From: Heterobilharzia americana
Lineage: Eukaryota; Platyhelminthes; Trematoda; Strigeidida; Schistosomatidae
Assembly: GCA_944470555.2 (NCBI GenBank)
Contig: OX104134.1
Coordinates: 68,504,678 to 68,568,677, forward strand
Direction of reading: 5' to 3'
DNA: 64,000 bases
Shown here: positions 11,901 through 26,138 of the stretch, piece by piece
Numbering within the stretch: position 1 is the first letter of the stretch
Layout of the letters: each line of letters opens with the position of its first letter
Notes under the pieces: generated by a model
Databases searched by the model: none
What the model saw: only the letters and a program-made list of their open reading frames with translations
Told to the model about the DNA's origin: nothing
Made by a program: the position numbers and the translations under genes

Positions 11901-14900
11901 AAAATTTATTATAATTATATTTCAAATGGGTGTTTACACACAATTATCTTACTTAGTTTTGGTAATATTTTGACAAAATTACTGCCCATGATCACACCAA
12001 AACTAAGTAACGTCACTGTGTTTAAACATTCATCAAAAATATATCTCTAATAAACTGATTCTATCTCAGTGCACAAATTTTTCATGGATATAGTCCAATG
12101 TAGTTGTGGGTTTGATTCCCACCTAGTTGTTTCTGTTTCATTAAGGAGTGCAAGGTTGTGTGGTTTTAGAATGAGTGATTACTAATTTTCCCCATATATA
12201 AATTGAATCTAGAATGCCATCAATTTACCTCATTTAATAAGACTGCATTTAATACTGAGAGTATTATGTTTCAGAATAATTTATCAGTGACATTTAACAT
12301 TGAAAATGAAACAAGAACGTATTTCAACCACTTATATTTTAAATTTCATGATATTTTAACCGAAATGCTGCTGCCTTGACGAGATTCATTCATTATCTTT
12401 TTTGAAAAAATTAGCCTCCACCGCCAAGGATTTTAATAATTGGACCAACAGGAACTGGGAAATCTCTACATAGTCGTCAGATTGCCTTAAATTTAAATCT
12501 CGTGCATATCAACTTTCAAGGTTTACTACAAGAGGTTACATTCCCTAAATTTGGCAGAAAAATTGGCAAGGAATATGCGGATCATGAGCCGATACCTGAC
12601 ATTGAACTACCTCCGTAAGAAAGTACAACTATTAATCATCTAAGACTTTGCTTTGGTTATTTCATGAAACGATATGACGTTTGCTAAAATTTGTGACAAT
12701 TTTACTTCTCAGTGATAAATTACCAGCACAAAATTTACAAAAGTCTAGGAATCGAGCGAAGTTTAAGAAATCCTGTAGAACGCCATTCACATAACAGTAT
12801 CACCATATAGAAAGTAGAAGTATCTTTTCATTCGTTTCATTGATAAGTCTTTTAGTTTTTCCTAATCTGTAGACACTCTTGTCTTTGACAATTCAGTAAA
12901 TAGTTTTGTAATTGATAGTTAGGTTGTTGCTGTCATCAGTGTATCTGTTAGATGACAGACAACAAAAGTTGATGTGTAGACCGAAATTGTAAGCAAGCAG
13001 CCAAACGGCACAATCTGGACGAAGATTGACTATCAAAATCCAGATCACTTGGAGCTTATTTGATATGATATTAAACGGTGTTTTAATTCATATTGATAAG
13101 TTTAATTTTGAGATTACTTTGCTTCATATTTTTTTCTTGGTTCACCTGCTTTAATCGTTTCATGGATTTCACCAAATCGAAGCACAAACTTGTTAGTGAC
13201 AAAAATCAAAAGCTTATGAATCAACAAGCAATTTTTGAAATTAGAAAGTCTTGTTCATGAAGGTTGTCACTAAGAATAAGAGCAGGTGGAGCGAAATGTG
13301 TTTATTTTTGAGCATTCTTGATACATGTTTAGCCTTCTTACCTCAGTGGGCAGTAACAAGCATATAGGCAACACATTTTGAAGCTATTTTCAATTCATGT
13401 TGGTTAAATTTACAAAAAAACGGATCAGTATAAAGACTTTCTTGTGAATTCATCACTTTAAGCTTATATACTTCAAAGCAGTTTACAGAAAATGTCAAGC
13501 AAATAGTGATAGAGAGATAATTAAAGTAACGGATAGGATGAGGGTGAGTAACTACATGAGTGAAAGTAGTAAGATTCTCTTAATTCTTGAGAAGATACCA
13601 AATAAATCCATCTGCACCATTGTGATTCATGCCAACAGATGTCTTTAATCATCTATTTTTAATGCAACGAAAATCAGTTAGAAAGGAGATACTTTTTATC
13701 AGGGCTCAGTCTACAGATCAGAGACCTCAGTGAATATTGTCATACATTGGTAAAGTCAACTTTTGCTCTCCTCTAATATTATCGTGCTCTAATTAACATC
13801 TCACATTAGGTTAGATACTGAATGGGCAAGTTGAGCACATGTTTAAACCACTTTATTATGTGCAGGTTCTCAACTTCACTAACTAGCTTGCCTTATGTAC
13901 TTAGGCCGGAAGTTTGAACTTTCCAATGGAAAACGTTTTATCCCTATTCTCTCAGAACACTCTTGTCAACAGCTTATTGCTAATGTGTGCGTTGTTTAAC
14001 AAAAAGAAAGCTATGACTAAAACATATCGGGTAGCATAAGTTTTCGTCTTTTTCACTTGCACAACATCATATTATTTTTGGTATGCAATTCTATACTTCA
14101 TCCTTTTTAGAATTTACCAGTCGGATCAGCTTACACCATAGTGAATGTTAGCTTTCCAAATGAATCTAATGCCTAATACCCATCTTACAAAGTTCCAATT
14201 TCATTATGCTTTTCTTCCTAGATGTATCAGTCAGTCATCGATTCCGAAATAACCAAACAACAGGAAACTACGGGTTTAATCAGATTAACAAATTTCATAT
14301 AGTTCAAATATATTAAATAGGGCTGAAATTCGGAAGTCTTAACCAGAAAACCATAACTTTCTGAAGAATATATACATGTAAATACTGTATTAGTGTTTTA
14401 ATTAATTTGCATGGAAATTTGCAAGGTAATAGAAGGACGACGGTTGTCAATGATGATAACATTCACTTAAAAATTACCGCTATCTCTTTTGTTTTTGGAA
14501 ATATTCTGTGGATTTATCTTTTTTACTATACTTAAAAGGCTTGAAGAGCCAGTTGGTGAAGGTGGTGAAGATCAAGAGAAATTAGATAATGCAGAAACAG
14601 AAAGACTCAATACGAAAACAGAAACTATCTCCAAAGAAAGCGAGTTAGAACAGCCGCCTTTGTTAAATGAACATGAAACAAATGTCTCTGAATATCTATT
14701 AAATGCAACACCTATACCAAATGAAACATTAGAATGGTTATTAGGAAAGTTTTGGAAACAAGAACCTTATAGATCGACTGGTTTCATATTGGATGGTTTT
14801 CCACAAAGTATTGAAGATTTACAGTTTCTAGTTACATCAAACTATATATTTGACTATGCCATATTTTTAACTTCTGAAGTTGATGAAGTTGTCTCCAGGT

Positions 14901-17900
14901 TATTACCACCAAGACTGGAAATGTGGCGTAAAAGAATGGCAAAAAAGAATGAGAATGCAGCGAAGTTGAAGGAATGGAAAGCTGCAAAAAAGGTTTGTAA
15001 ATTGATAAATAATGTTTACTAATGTACTTAGACAGAGGAAAACGCATAAAGACTGTACTATTTTATATCGTCACGCTTCACAGCAGTATAAATTTAAAAA
15101 TGGGAAATAAAGGTATATCGTAAAAAGTAAAAAGAAAGACATGAAAATAACAAGTTACATCGAACGATAAAATATTTTAAGGAATCCAGGGAGATAAATA
15201 TACGAATATATAGATATTAGGAGTCTAATTAATGATTTCAATTTAGCGCAAGCTGAAACTGTTCCCACCTTGCGTATCTGAAAAAAGGATTAATACTGGT
15301 AATTTGTAATGAGTCTCATGAAGTCTTATACAAATACAGTCTTAGATTAAAAATTTAGACAAGATTGTGATTGACAAATCGATAAATACTGGCTACAACA
15401 CTGATGTCAAACCCTGATGAAAACTGCTTTAAATGAATTAATCCCAAATGAAACCTGAATTTAATTCGAAAAGTGTTGGGTCTACTGCGTTTTTATAATC
15501 TGGAAGATAGATAATATAGCTTCAGTTAATGAAATTCTACTTTGGTGAAAATACTCTGGTTATTCTAAATCCCTTGCTGTTTTTATTTTTCCCAGGAGTC
15601 AATAATTAACTACGTTCAGTCTGAAGTGATTGAGCCTAATTTTGTTCGTTTGACTGATATTAATACTCAATATATGATAATTAATTCAATGTATGAATTC
15701 AGTATGACAATCATGTGTATAAGATATTAGAATGAGATGATAAGTGAGATAAAAATAAGGAATTAATAGAAAGATTAAGGGGAGGACGATATAGCCATCT
15801 ATTTGACTACTGCAAAAGTTATACTCGGCTTCAAAAATAACTCGTCTTTATTCCGATATGATATGTATTATGTTTACAACAGCGTTAGTGCCTTTATTCA
15901 TTTTATTGCCACTGAGTTTGATAAGATGAATGGGAAAAAACAAGCTAAGACGCTTGAGTAAGTCATATTCTTATTATATGACAAAATAACTATAGTGAGT
16001 TGTTTGATAGATGTCGAATGACTGTCTACAAACATATCCAGGAACAAGATTAAACAAGCAATACTAGTCTTGAATCAAAGATATGTCCATCCTAGTAATT
16101 TGTTATGCACAGAAAATTGGTTGATTTATTCCTCATACCTCTGTAAGCTTGTCGACTGACAGCTGATGTTGATAGTTCAGTCACATTATCTTATTCTGGT
16201 TGTAGCTTTTTGAAGAGTTTATCAAAATCCTTTGACAATATGCTTAACATGTTTTATACATCTGCTCTGAAGGCTAATCATTGACAGAGTACCAATAATT
16301 ACACTTCTGTTGAACTCTATATTAGGGATAAGCGAAAGCGTTTTTAGATGGCTGACTGATCAACACTACTAGTTTTCCCATAACTGACAGCATTTTGTGT
16401 TTCATAGTATGACACTTGATGAACTTAGTTTCACTATTTCTCATTGTAATTCAGTCACTATCAACATAATACCTGGAATTACTTCATATGAACATTTCAC
16501 AATGCAAGATAATATGATGAAAGATAATAGAGTTCCAGATACATCGATCACATTCACAGAAAGTCGAAAAACTAAAAAAGAAGGGCTAACGAAGGTAAAC
16601 AAGTGTGATTTTACACTTGAGATAAAAATATATGGTGTGGGTATATCTAAACCATTAAGACCAAATCTAAGGTACGTCACGAAGATTCTCACTGTCTTTA
16701 GTCTTCAACAGCGTTTTCCGTAATATTTCCATGGGCGTAAAATGTATAGTTAGATGAAATAACCATATTTCAGGAGATCTAAGTATCCTTTGTTACAACA
16801 ATGAAATTTGAATGAATATTCATTGGTTTCTAGACAACGTTTGATGCCACAGGTTACCATTTAAATATTTTCAAAACAGGTCTATGTGGGATCATACTTT
16901 TAAATGTTGAAAAGTGTTTTGTCTTATATGTTACTGGTTCACTGTTAACTTTTTCTTATCCTTTTTTGATTTGAGGCTAAAGAATATCATTTTCAGAAAG
17001 AAGTGAATCCATAAATTCCATGTTATGAGTAGATATAATTTGCCGCGCCATTTATACGGTGTTATTACTCGATTACCATCCGGTAATTAAGTTTGTAGAC
17101 TAAAACACCTGCACAGGACACCTGGATGAGATAAATTATAACTGGTCAAGGGATATTCTTTGTGGCTAAGTGATTAAAATATAGACATTTATTTTTTTTT
17201 TATTCCTAAGCCATCAGAATCAGTTGATACATGGACATTTTTCCAGTAGTTAACAGTCAAATTGCATTCTCGTGAAAATTTCGAAAACTTTCCTAGTGTT
17301 CCTCATCTGTATTTTTTAACTAAGCAAATAAACCATCAGATTTCTTCAGCTCACCTAATTATCGTTTTCTATGGAAAATAAAAGTTCTTTTCTGGCGGTA
17401 ACTATTTAAGTCAGCTGACGCCCACACTTCTGAAAAGGTAAGTGCAGGAGCATGGTCAACTTCAGACGATAGCCAGTATTACTGTGCATTCAAGAAATTC
17501 ACTTTGTATATAATTTTATCCGTTCTATAATAAATCTGAATTCTAAGACAATCTCAGATGCTGAGTACTAGTGTTTGGAGTCTTAGTTTGTTATCAGTTA
17601 TACTGGGATTTTAAACAGAAGCTTGTGAATTATTAGTTCGATATTCAGTTAGTTAGGTTATAAAATTTGCTTCAAAACTTGGCTTTAGAAGAGGCTTAGT
17701 TGAATAACATTATATGAAGCTATTACGTGAGCGATAAATGCCTCTTGAAATAAGTAAGTTCCATAGACAAGTGCTTGTTTGCAAATGAGAGCCAGATAGT
17801 ACCAAATGAAAAAAAGCCAACTAAATTAACAGTAGGGAAAGTTCTTACCGATGTCGTTTGGTATCGTCGAGGTGCCATTCATACTTGCACTACTTTCAGT

Positions 17901-20900
17901 CTGCATCCTTTAGATGAACAATCCTTTTTGTATTCAGATAGCAATCAATGTATTTTACAACTACTTATTAAATTAATTCTTTTTTCCTTCTATCTAGAAA
18001 TTAGCAATGGATAAAAGACGGATGGAAATTCTTAGGCAATTACAGGAGAAACGAGAAAATACAAAGGTAAGTCATATTTATTACCTATTGAACACGTCAA
18101 GTGACTAGGTTTTGAATCAAATTGAAACAGATGTGCAAAAAATTGGATTGAAAGAGTTACAAATACAATGATCTTAAATAAAATCATTAATTCTGATAGA
18201 TCTGATTTTTGTCATACATGTATGTGATACACATTTTAATTAGTAGAAAGATTAACCACCTTCATGAAATCACGAAAAATTACTTCTTTTGTTTCGCGAA
18301 TTTCTGTCAGTCTGTTAAGATCAAGGCTAACTACCTTCTGAGTGTAAACAATCGATTGTTAAACTATGAGTCGAAATTCTTCTTCAAAATGAATTATTTC
18401 ATTTAAAGTAACTAATGAACGTTTAATAATATCGGCGGTGGTTATTTCTACTCTAAAAATTGCTGATTTCAGACGTTGTCTTCATGTATTTCTACCTATG
18501 TAGTATGTGATACATGTTTTCGGCAGAGTATGATAAAAAGTTTTGGTACCGCACTTCGTTCATTTTTATGCTACAAATGTCTAGTATTTGAAGGGTCTAT
18601 AAATGTAGATAAATTGATCTTGAATAACTGTATAAAAGTAACTGCTAATATGCGTTAAATATTAAAGTTTCCTCTTCTCTTTTTGTAGCTAAAACCAAGT
18701 TTCGAAGATGCAGATGGTGAAGAAGATGAAGAGTTAGACGATGAAGTTGATATTGATGAAATGTTAGCTGAGGAATTTGCTGTTAGTTTCTCCCCATTTC
18801 TTAAAGTGTTTAAAGTGTTTCAGTTTCACCACTGTTCATCAGTTACTAGTTAGCTGAATGCTGGCACCAAACATCTAACCCAACTGAAGGTTCATATCAG
18901 CTGGCTTATTTTTAGGTTAATTGTTGTGCATGTATGCTAAAACTAAATTTTCTCTTTGAAAATTGGTTTTCAGTCCATATATTGAATTTTGTTGGTTAAT
19001 AAATAGACAGAGAAAAAAACAAAAGGAGCTGATTGTGATTCGTGACTAACAAAGTTTTCTGCATGGTATACGGCTTTTTAAAGTTTGAAAAGAAGTAAAT
19101 TATTCATCACCAAAGCAGATAATGTAGTTCTTTTTTTTTTGAAATACCGAAATCGCTAAGACATATTTACAGCAAACAGTATAGAAACTTGATTTTGAAC
19201 TATTTTATTCGGCTGTCATGTCTCAAAACTAGTCGACCAGAAAAATTTTCGAAATTCGCTGCTTTCGTTAATAATAACCAAGCAATTAATAATCCTTTAA
19301 ACTATTGTAGATTCCATGAGCAAATTTATACCAGCTCATCGCATACAGATATAATTTAAGTTCACTTCTGCTTGAGAGTGATGCATCGATGAAAACGAAT
19401 CCTAGATCATAGATTATCATGTTTTCCTACATGCTGTAGAGCATTGATCACGTAAACAGGCAGCCAAAGACTGTCAACTGTATATACCAACAAATACATG
19501 TTACCAAAAAATTTGAAAAAATACTTCTTACTAAAAAAATCCAAACATTTACTACTGAAGCAGAAGATGAACCACTGCAAAGATGAACAACGACAAGAGG
19601 AATCGAGTACAACCTATTAGACACTGGACAACGAAGTAGAGAGGAGTGCGCACAAAGACAAAAAACACTTCCACAACACATTGCCAAGTAAAGCGGAACA
19701 GCCTGCAGGTAAGAGGGATAGAGAACTAACAACACCATATCAAATAACTAGGTTAATATCTGAGAAGAGATCAACACAAGTGAAGCCAATAAAAGATGAT
19801 GAAGGAAATATAATTAGCAAAGAAGAGAAACAAGGAAAACGATGTGCTAACCACTTCAAAAACTATTGAATCGACCACCACCACCACCACCACCACCTAC
19901 ACTCGTCTAGAAATACCACCAGAAGCCACAGAACTATCACTGAAAACAAGTCCTTCGACGAAAGTCGAAACCCTGAACGTCACAGAGTCGCTGAAGTCCG
20001 TGAAAGCAGCATGACCAGATGGAATTCCTCCAGAAACACTGAAAACAGACACAGAGGCAACAGTGGACATGCTCACATCACTATTACGGATGGTTTGCAA
20101 GGAATGAAGGAAGGAAGGAAGGATAGGTACCTGCCTGTCGATTGGAAGGAGGGTTATCTTGTCAAACTCCCAAACAAGGGAGACCTGAGTCTTTGCAAGA
20201 ACTGGAGAGGAATCATGCTGCTGCCCCACCCATCCCAAGCAAAATATAATGCCGCATCATACTGGAGAGACTACAAAGTGCTCTGGATTCAAACCCACTA
20301 TCGGAACTGGCTGGCTGGCTGGCTGGCTGGCTTCAGGAAGTATGAATCATGTGTGGACAAAATTGCAATGCTATGCTAAGCATTGTCAGTCATAGAACAG
20401 AGCATAGAATGACAGTCAACTCAACTTAACTCAACTCAACTCTACCTCAACTTCATCGACTTTGAAAAGGCCGTCGACAGCGTCGACCGACAAGTAATTT
20501 GACAGGCAGCTGCTTGCTTCAACACTACAGTTTTAGTGCCAAAAACCTTCATCAATCTCATTCAGCAACTATGTGTAATGTGATACCACATGCCAAGTGA
20601 TTGACAATGGAAAGCTGAGTGACACCTTCGAAGTGAAGACAGGAGTAAGACAAGGTTGCCACCTACTATCACCGATGATCTTCCTGATTGTTGTCGACTG
20701 AACTGGACTGAATCGGACTGGACTGCATTGGACTGGATGATGCAACAGACAACTGTGAGAAGATTGACATACGCTGTTTGACAGATGGGAAGACCTTAGA
20801 AGATTTGGATTTCGCTGCCGATGATGATTTGTGTCTGATATCTTGTCACACAAAATTGAAGATCAACAGGCGAAAATCAACAAGTTGACTTCCTTCAAGT

Positions 20901-23900
20901 GAGTGTAGAGAAGACAGAGGTGATGAAGATACTCAACCAACAACAACAACAACATCGACAACAAGCACCAATCACTATGAACGGAAGAAACCTAAAGGAA
21001 GTGGTCTGTTTCACCTACAACCTAGGCAGCATCGTCTCACCTCACCTACTGGTGGTGGCGGCACAGATGAGGACGTCAAAGCGGTTATCGGAAAGACAGC
21101 AAGACAGGCCTTCATTAACGTGGGACCAGTGTGGAGATCTACTGCACTGCACTGCACTGCACTGCATTGCATTGCATTGCACTCAGCATAAAGAAGAAGA
21201 TCCAGATTTCCAACATTAATTCAGTCAAGTCAGTCAGTGCTGGTTGGTTGGTGATGGTTGTGAGACTTGGCGCATACGAAAAGCATTTGCAACAAACAAC
21301 AGACACACATCATCAACAGCTGTCGCCTACGCTCACTCGATACTGACAGTGAAGATCAGATGGCCAGAATGATAAGGATAAGCAACAAGGAACTCTGACT
21401 GGCTGGCTGGCAACGAACCAACGAAGCAAGGACCCACTGCCCAACAAATATGTAGAAGAAAGTGGAGATGGATTGAGTATACACTGAGGTAAATATTTGG
21501 AGACATCACGTGCCAGGTCAGATGCTCATGTGGAATCGAAACAGGAAGCGATGAGTTGGGCATCTGCGGATGATATGGAGATCGTGTGGGGAAGAAATGG
21601 AAGTTAGTGGGCAGTCGTGGAGCGAGGTTAATAAGACTGGAGAGAAGAGAGTGAAATGGCGACGTGCTACTGAAGCCCTATGTTCCACAAGGCACCGAAG
21701 GGACAAATAATAATTTTTTTATCTCATCATTAATTTACAGTCACCTATTGAATCTATGTAGTGATCCGTAAAGATGGCGACCGTGAGAATGACTGGAATG
21801 TATGGTGTGTAACAGATTCATTTAAGATTTAAACTGATTGTTAATCAGCTAATTATTTATTATCAGTAAAACGGACTGTACTGCAGGACATCAGATGCTC
21901 CATGCTAATGATTTTGTATCTTAAATTCTTAAAACACTTTACTGACTGTCTCTCAGTGATGCTGATATAAATAGCAACAATTTCACGTTTTTTGCATTTA
22001 CCTGCACAATACTTGGAGAAAAATACTGAAGCCAACAAATACTCTTAGACCTCAAAATTAAATTAATCTGGTGCTCATTGGTGACTAGCTTCGTGAGGCG
22101 ATTCTCGAAGTTCCAATTGAAAGTTGTGACTAGTGGATCCCACCAAGTCGAACACAAGGAAAGTTACTCAATGACTGGACTGGATGGAGTTGGCACTATA
22201 TCGTGAACTGATAGAAGTAGGAAATATGCACCAGTAGATTCCGACCCACTGACTCAAGGTTCCTGGGTTCGATCCTTGGCGGCATCTTGGGTATGTACTG
22301 CTGAAGAGTCCCATGCTGGGACAAAACAGCAGTCCAGTCCTCTCAGGTTTCCAGTGGTTCTCCAACTGATGTAAGTATATGATGAATATCAACCTGAAGT
22401 CAATAAATCCCCACAAACCTCAGAAGTGATTTAAAAATAAGTGATTTCAATAATGAAAAACACTAAAAGCGCTTAATAATCGTGTTCATATACATTGAAA
22501 TGAATGGAAAAGTGAAAAATATAGTAAAGCTTTCAGTATTCCTAATACTTTCACATAACCAATGTCATATAAACTTGTATCATTATTAAGGTAGTGTTCT
22601 TGGTTGTATTGTGTTCCGTGAGCTGGGTTGTTTAGTCGTGAGTAAACTAGATGACTAAACAGCCCAGCTCAGAAAAGAAAATCCAACCAAGACCATCAAC
22701 CTGGACTACAAATATTCTCCACCATTTCAATAAGGTATCAGTTGGAGAACCATTGAAAACCTGGAACTACTGGACAGCTGTTTCGTTTTAGTATTGAACT
22801 CCTCAGCAGTACGTATCTGGGACGTCTCTCGGGACCAAACTCAGGACCTCTAGTTTTCACGGCGAATACGCTGACTATTCAATCTTTGGGTCCAAAATTT
22901 CCTACTTTTACCAATTTCCGATACAGTGTGACTATCGGTATCCCCTTCAATTCCGATTGGTTGACCCACAGGTCATGCCTTCTCATTAGAGCTTCGGAAT
23001 ATCCATACTAGAACGTAGCATCTATCTAGTACTCCTGGGTTTTCAACTGTTCCTCAACTGATCACAGTCCGTGATGAATAATTCCTGAAAAACAAAATCC
23101 CCATTAACCCCAAAATACATTGTTATTATTATTTTTACCCAGCAAATGATTTCGACTTTCTATATTTCCATTCAGTTGATTAATTTTCTATGATACTATT
23201 TCTTTGTTTTCTTAAAAGGAAGATGAAGATGAAATAGATGCCGAAGAGGAGGAAACTGAGGCCGATGCCATTGAAAGAATAACTGAAGAGATAACTGAAA
23301 CATTTACGGAGGCCAGTGATATATATGCAGAAATATCGGAACAAATCGAAGAGTGTCTATACCTAAGTATGAAATAGATTCCGGTGGCAGAATCACATGG
23401 GCCCGTTATCGTATTGTCAAAGTGGGTATTTTATCACTCAGAATTTATATCTACTATTATAACATCATCATTTATGAATGCCGTTATGTCTCTTCAACGA
23501 TTTAACCAACCGGATAAAAATGATGTGCGGAAGCAGTTATGGAAATCACTGATTATTATTGTATATTTGGTCTATTTCTCTTTATTTTCTCTTATATAAA
23601 TGGTAGTCTTTAATCACGTAGTTTTGCATCAGTGTATATGTTAGTCAGTTGCTTCAGTTCCATTCTTGATTCCTCCTTAAACTATCTTGGCTACATCCCC
23701 AACCAAAACAGCTTTAAGAAAATTTAAGGTATGACTAACTGAGAAACAATTACACCTGAAATTAATCAGTGCAAATGTCATATGTAATGTGGTCAACTGA
23801 TTCCTGGCAAGACTGGAACTATTGGCCTCCAGATTACTGAATAATGTTTAATATCAGTCTTTAGTACATCGAATTTACTAAGATAAGTCACAATATTATC

Positions 23901-26058
23901 TTCTACTTACAATTTTTGATTATCAGTCATCTATCATGAAACTTTTTCTCAATTCCTTTCTTTATAAGAGTACTGTTACATACAGATAACACTGAGATCG
24001 GAAGCGTACTTTGGTGTTAGAACGTAAAATTAATTTAAAGTTGGGGATGACGGATACAACATGAAATCAGTCGAAAGATTTCGGCAATAAGAATTTTACC
24101 GACAAAGTTTATCTACTTATAATTAGTTGGAGAGAAGATACCAACCACAAATATAAAAAATATAATTAGAATAAAGTACTAATGATCACAACAATAAGAT
24201 AATCACCATAATATCAGCTTTATCCCACAGAAAGAGATAAAAGAATGTAATATTACCTAAGGTGTATAGTATAAATAGATACTATGTCTTCACATAGTAA
24301 GCATACTGGTAACCACGGGGCATACATGGACTAACCATGTCCACTTCAATATTAGTCTATCTGACATGTATCGTTAAAAACTCAAGCAACTGTAATTAAT
24401 TCATTAAACCACTTGCGTAGGGATGTTTCAATGGTAGACAGAAGATATAATTAAATATCTGGTCAGCGCAATATATACGAAACAATTGCTATCTGAGTTT
24501 CATTCAATGTACTCAACTGTTATACAGTTACTAGTGAACACCTGATAAATTCACTTCTTCTGAAAGCCCAATTTTTCATTTAAATGGGTTTTTATATACC
24601 TAATTCCGTTAAAAGCTTTCAAAAATTTGTTGTTTTGTCATCACTTCCTTGTCTGCTTTTATTTGACTACATTTAGCGTTTACATAGTCTAATGGAGAAT
24701 CGTGATTCAATATTTGAACGTGTTTATCCTGTTACACCGAAAATCGCTGAACGTCTTCTAGTAAATGGTTATTACTTTCCGAGTCGATTCGGTCGATGGT
24801 GTCCAGTTACATTATATTTTCAAGATGCATGGCTTCCACCTATTCCAATGCCTTATGTGAAAGTTGGTAATCCAAAGTATCTAAGTATGCTACCTGGTTT
24901 AATTGGTGAAACGCTACCAGTTGTTAATGCTAAAACATGTGCTGCTATATATAAACAACATATATATTGGTTTGTGAATGCAAATGCCCGTACAATTTTT
25001 ATGAAAAATCCTCTGAAGTTTATTGAAGGACGTCCAGACCCGCCATTTAGTATACCATTGAGACTGAATGTTTTAGGAGCACCAAAACTGGTAAACAACT
25101 AGTAAGTGAAAACCATGTGAGTTAATTGGTAAATCATGGCAGAAAGTACAATGAGTCCTGAGTGTTGCTTAAATTATTGGTTTTCATTTCTTCTATATAC
25201 TGTTTAATCAGTTTGCCTAAGATATTTATTAACTGTGAGGAAGCTGACTTTAACCTCAAAACCCATATAATATGAAATATTATTAATTCCACGAAAATAT
25301 AAATTCACATATTTTTGTTATCCAAATTAAATTACTTTCACTCAGTAAGCAAGCATAAGCAAGGCAACTAGCTCTAAAGAATGAGAAAGTTTGTCAAATT
25401 CTGTTAGTATATTTCCAGAACACTCACCACAGATAAATGTACATTTAAGTTAACAAGTAGTTATTATCCTTCAATCTAATTCTGAATAGAAATGGCAAGA
25501 ACCTACAAAAGTGAATGCGTTACTTTTCACAGCAGGTAACTTTCTAGTGCAACTAATTGACTACTTTATTCACACTGTCTTTCATAACGTTACTTGTCAG
25601 ATATTTTTAATAAATTCCATTTCAGTCTGCTTAATAGGTGTCATACAGTAAAAAAAGATTATTTACTAAATAAAGTTTTGGATATAATTTATTGTCCATA
25701 TTCATATCAAGTAACATTTCGACATGTATCGTTCTAATTCACTTCACTACCATTTTTACAAAGAAGAAGAGAGATTCAGAACTATTTAAGCATGTCTAAA
25801 TGTTGTGAAGTTACATGATATGAATATAGATAGTAAACTATATCCAAAAGGTTATCCAGAAAGTAATAATTCCTCTCTGTGTGACATCGAACAAACGGGC
25901 TAAGTGGGAATACAACCTACAATAGTGCCCAAGTTCTACTCTTATATTTGCTTAACAAACTGAGTAAATACTGGGACTACGGCTGATGTGTTTTCTGGGG
26001 CAAACGTTGAAGTTACTTTAGGGTTGCAATGCAATTATTATATCTTGATGTGCAAATG

Positions 26059-26138
<80 letters not shown>

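Larger units (their letters stand above)
5975..12414 (+). other. AK9 intron with hammerhead SINE and near full-length LINE
   Basis: The intron holds a minus-strand hammerhead SINE at about 6296-6569 and minus-strand LINE copy A at 8361-11887. Bases 6570-8360 show no feature I can support. Bases 11888-12400 are AT-rich without recognisable content. The acceptor before 12415 is weak (TTTTTTGAAAAAATTAG). Confidence 0.65.
14993..17997 (+). other. AK9 intron with two unexplained exon-like segments
   Basis: The flanking exons join in phase 0 without anything in between, as expected for AK9. The intron nevertheless holds two open, splice-bounded segments (16408-16671 and about 17759-17949), described separately. 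Nothing else was recognised. Confidence 0.6.
18782..23218 (+). other. AK9 intron with LINE copy B and SINEs
   Basis: The intron contains plus-strand LINE copy B (19556-21713), a tRNA-type SINE at 22065-22432, a PLE-end palindrome at 22608-22702, a minus-strand SINE at 22736-22930 and a SINE fragment at 22975-23110. Bases 18782-19555 and 21714-22064 show nothing recognisable. Confidence 0.65.

Noticed and set aside
15590..15620. Possible exon after TTTTTCCCAGGAG
   Set aside because: A good acceptor, but the reading meets TAA within a few codons and AK9 needs no exon here.
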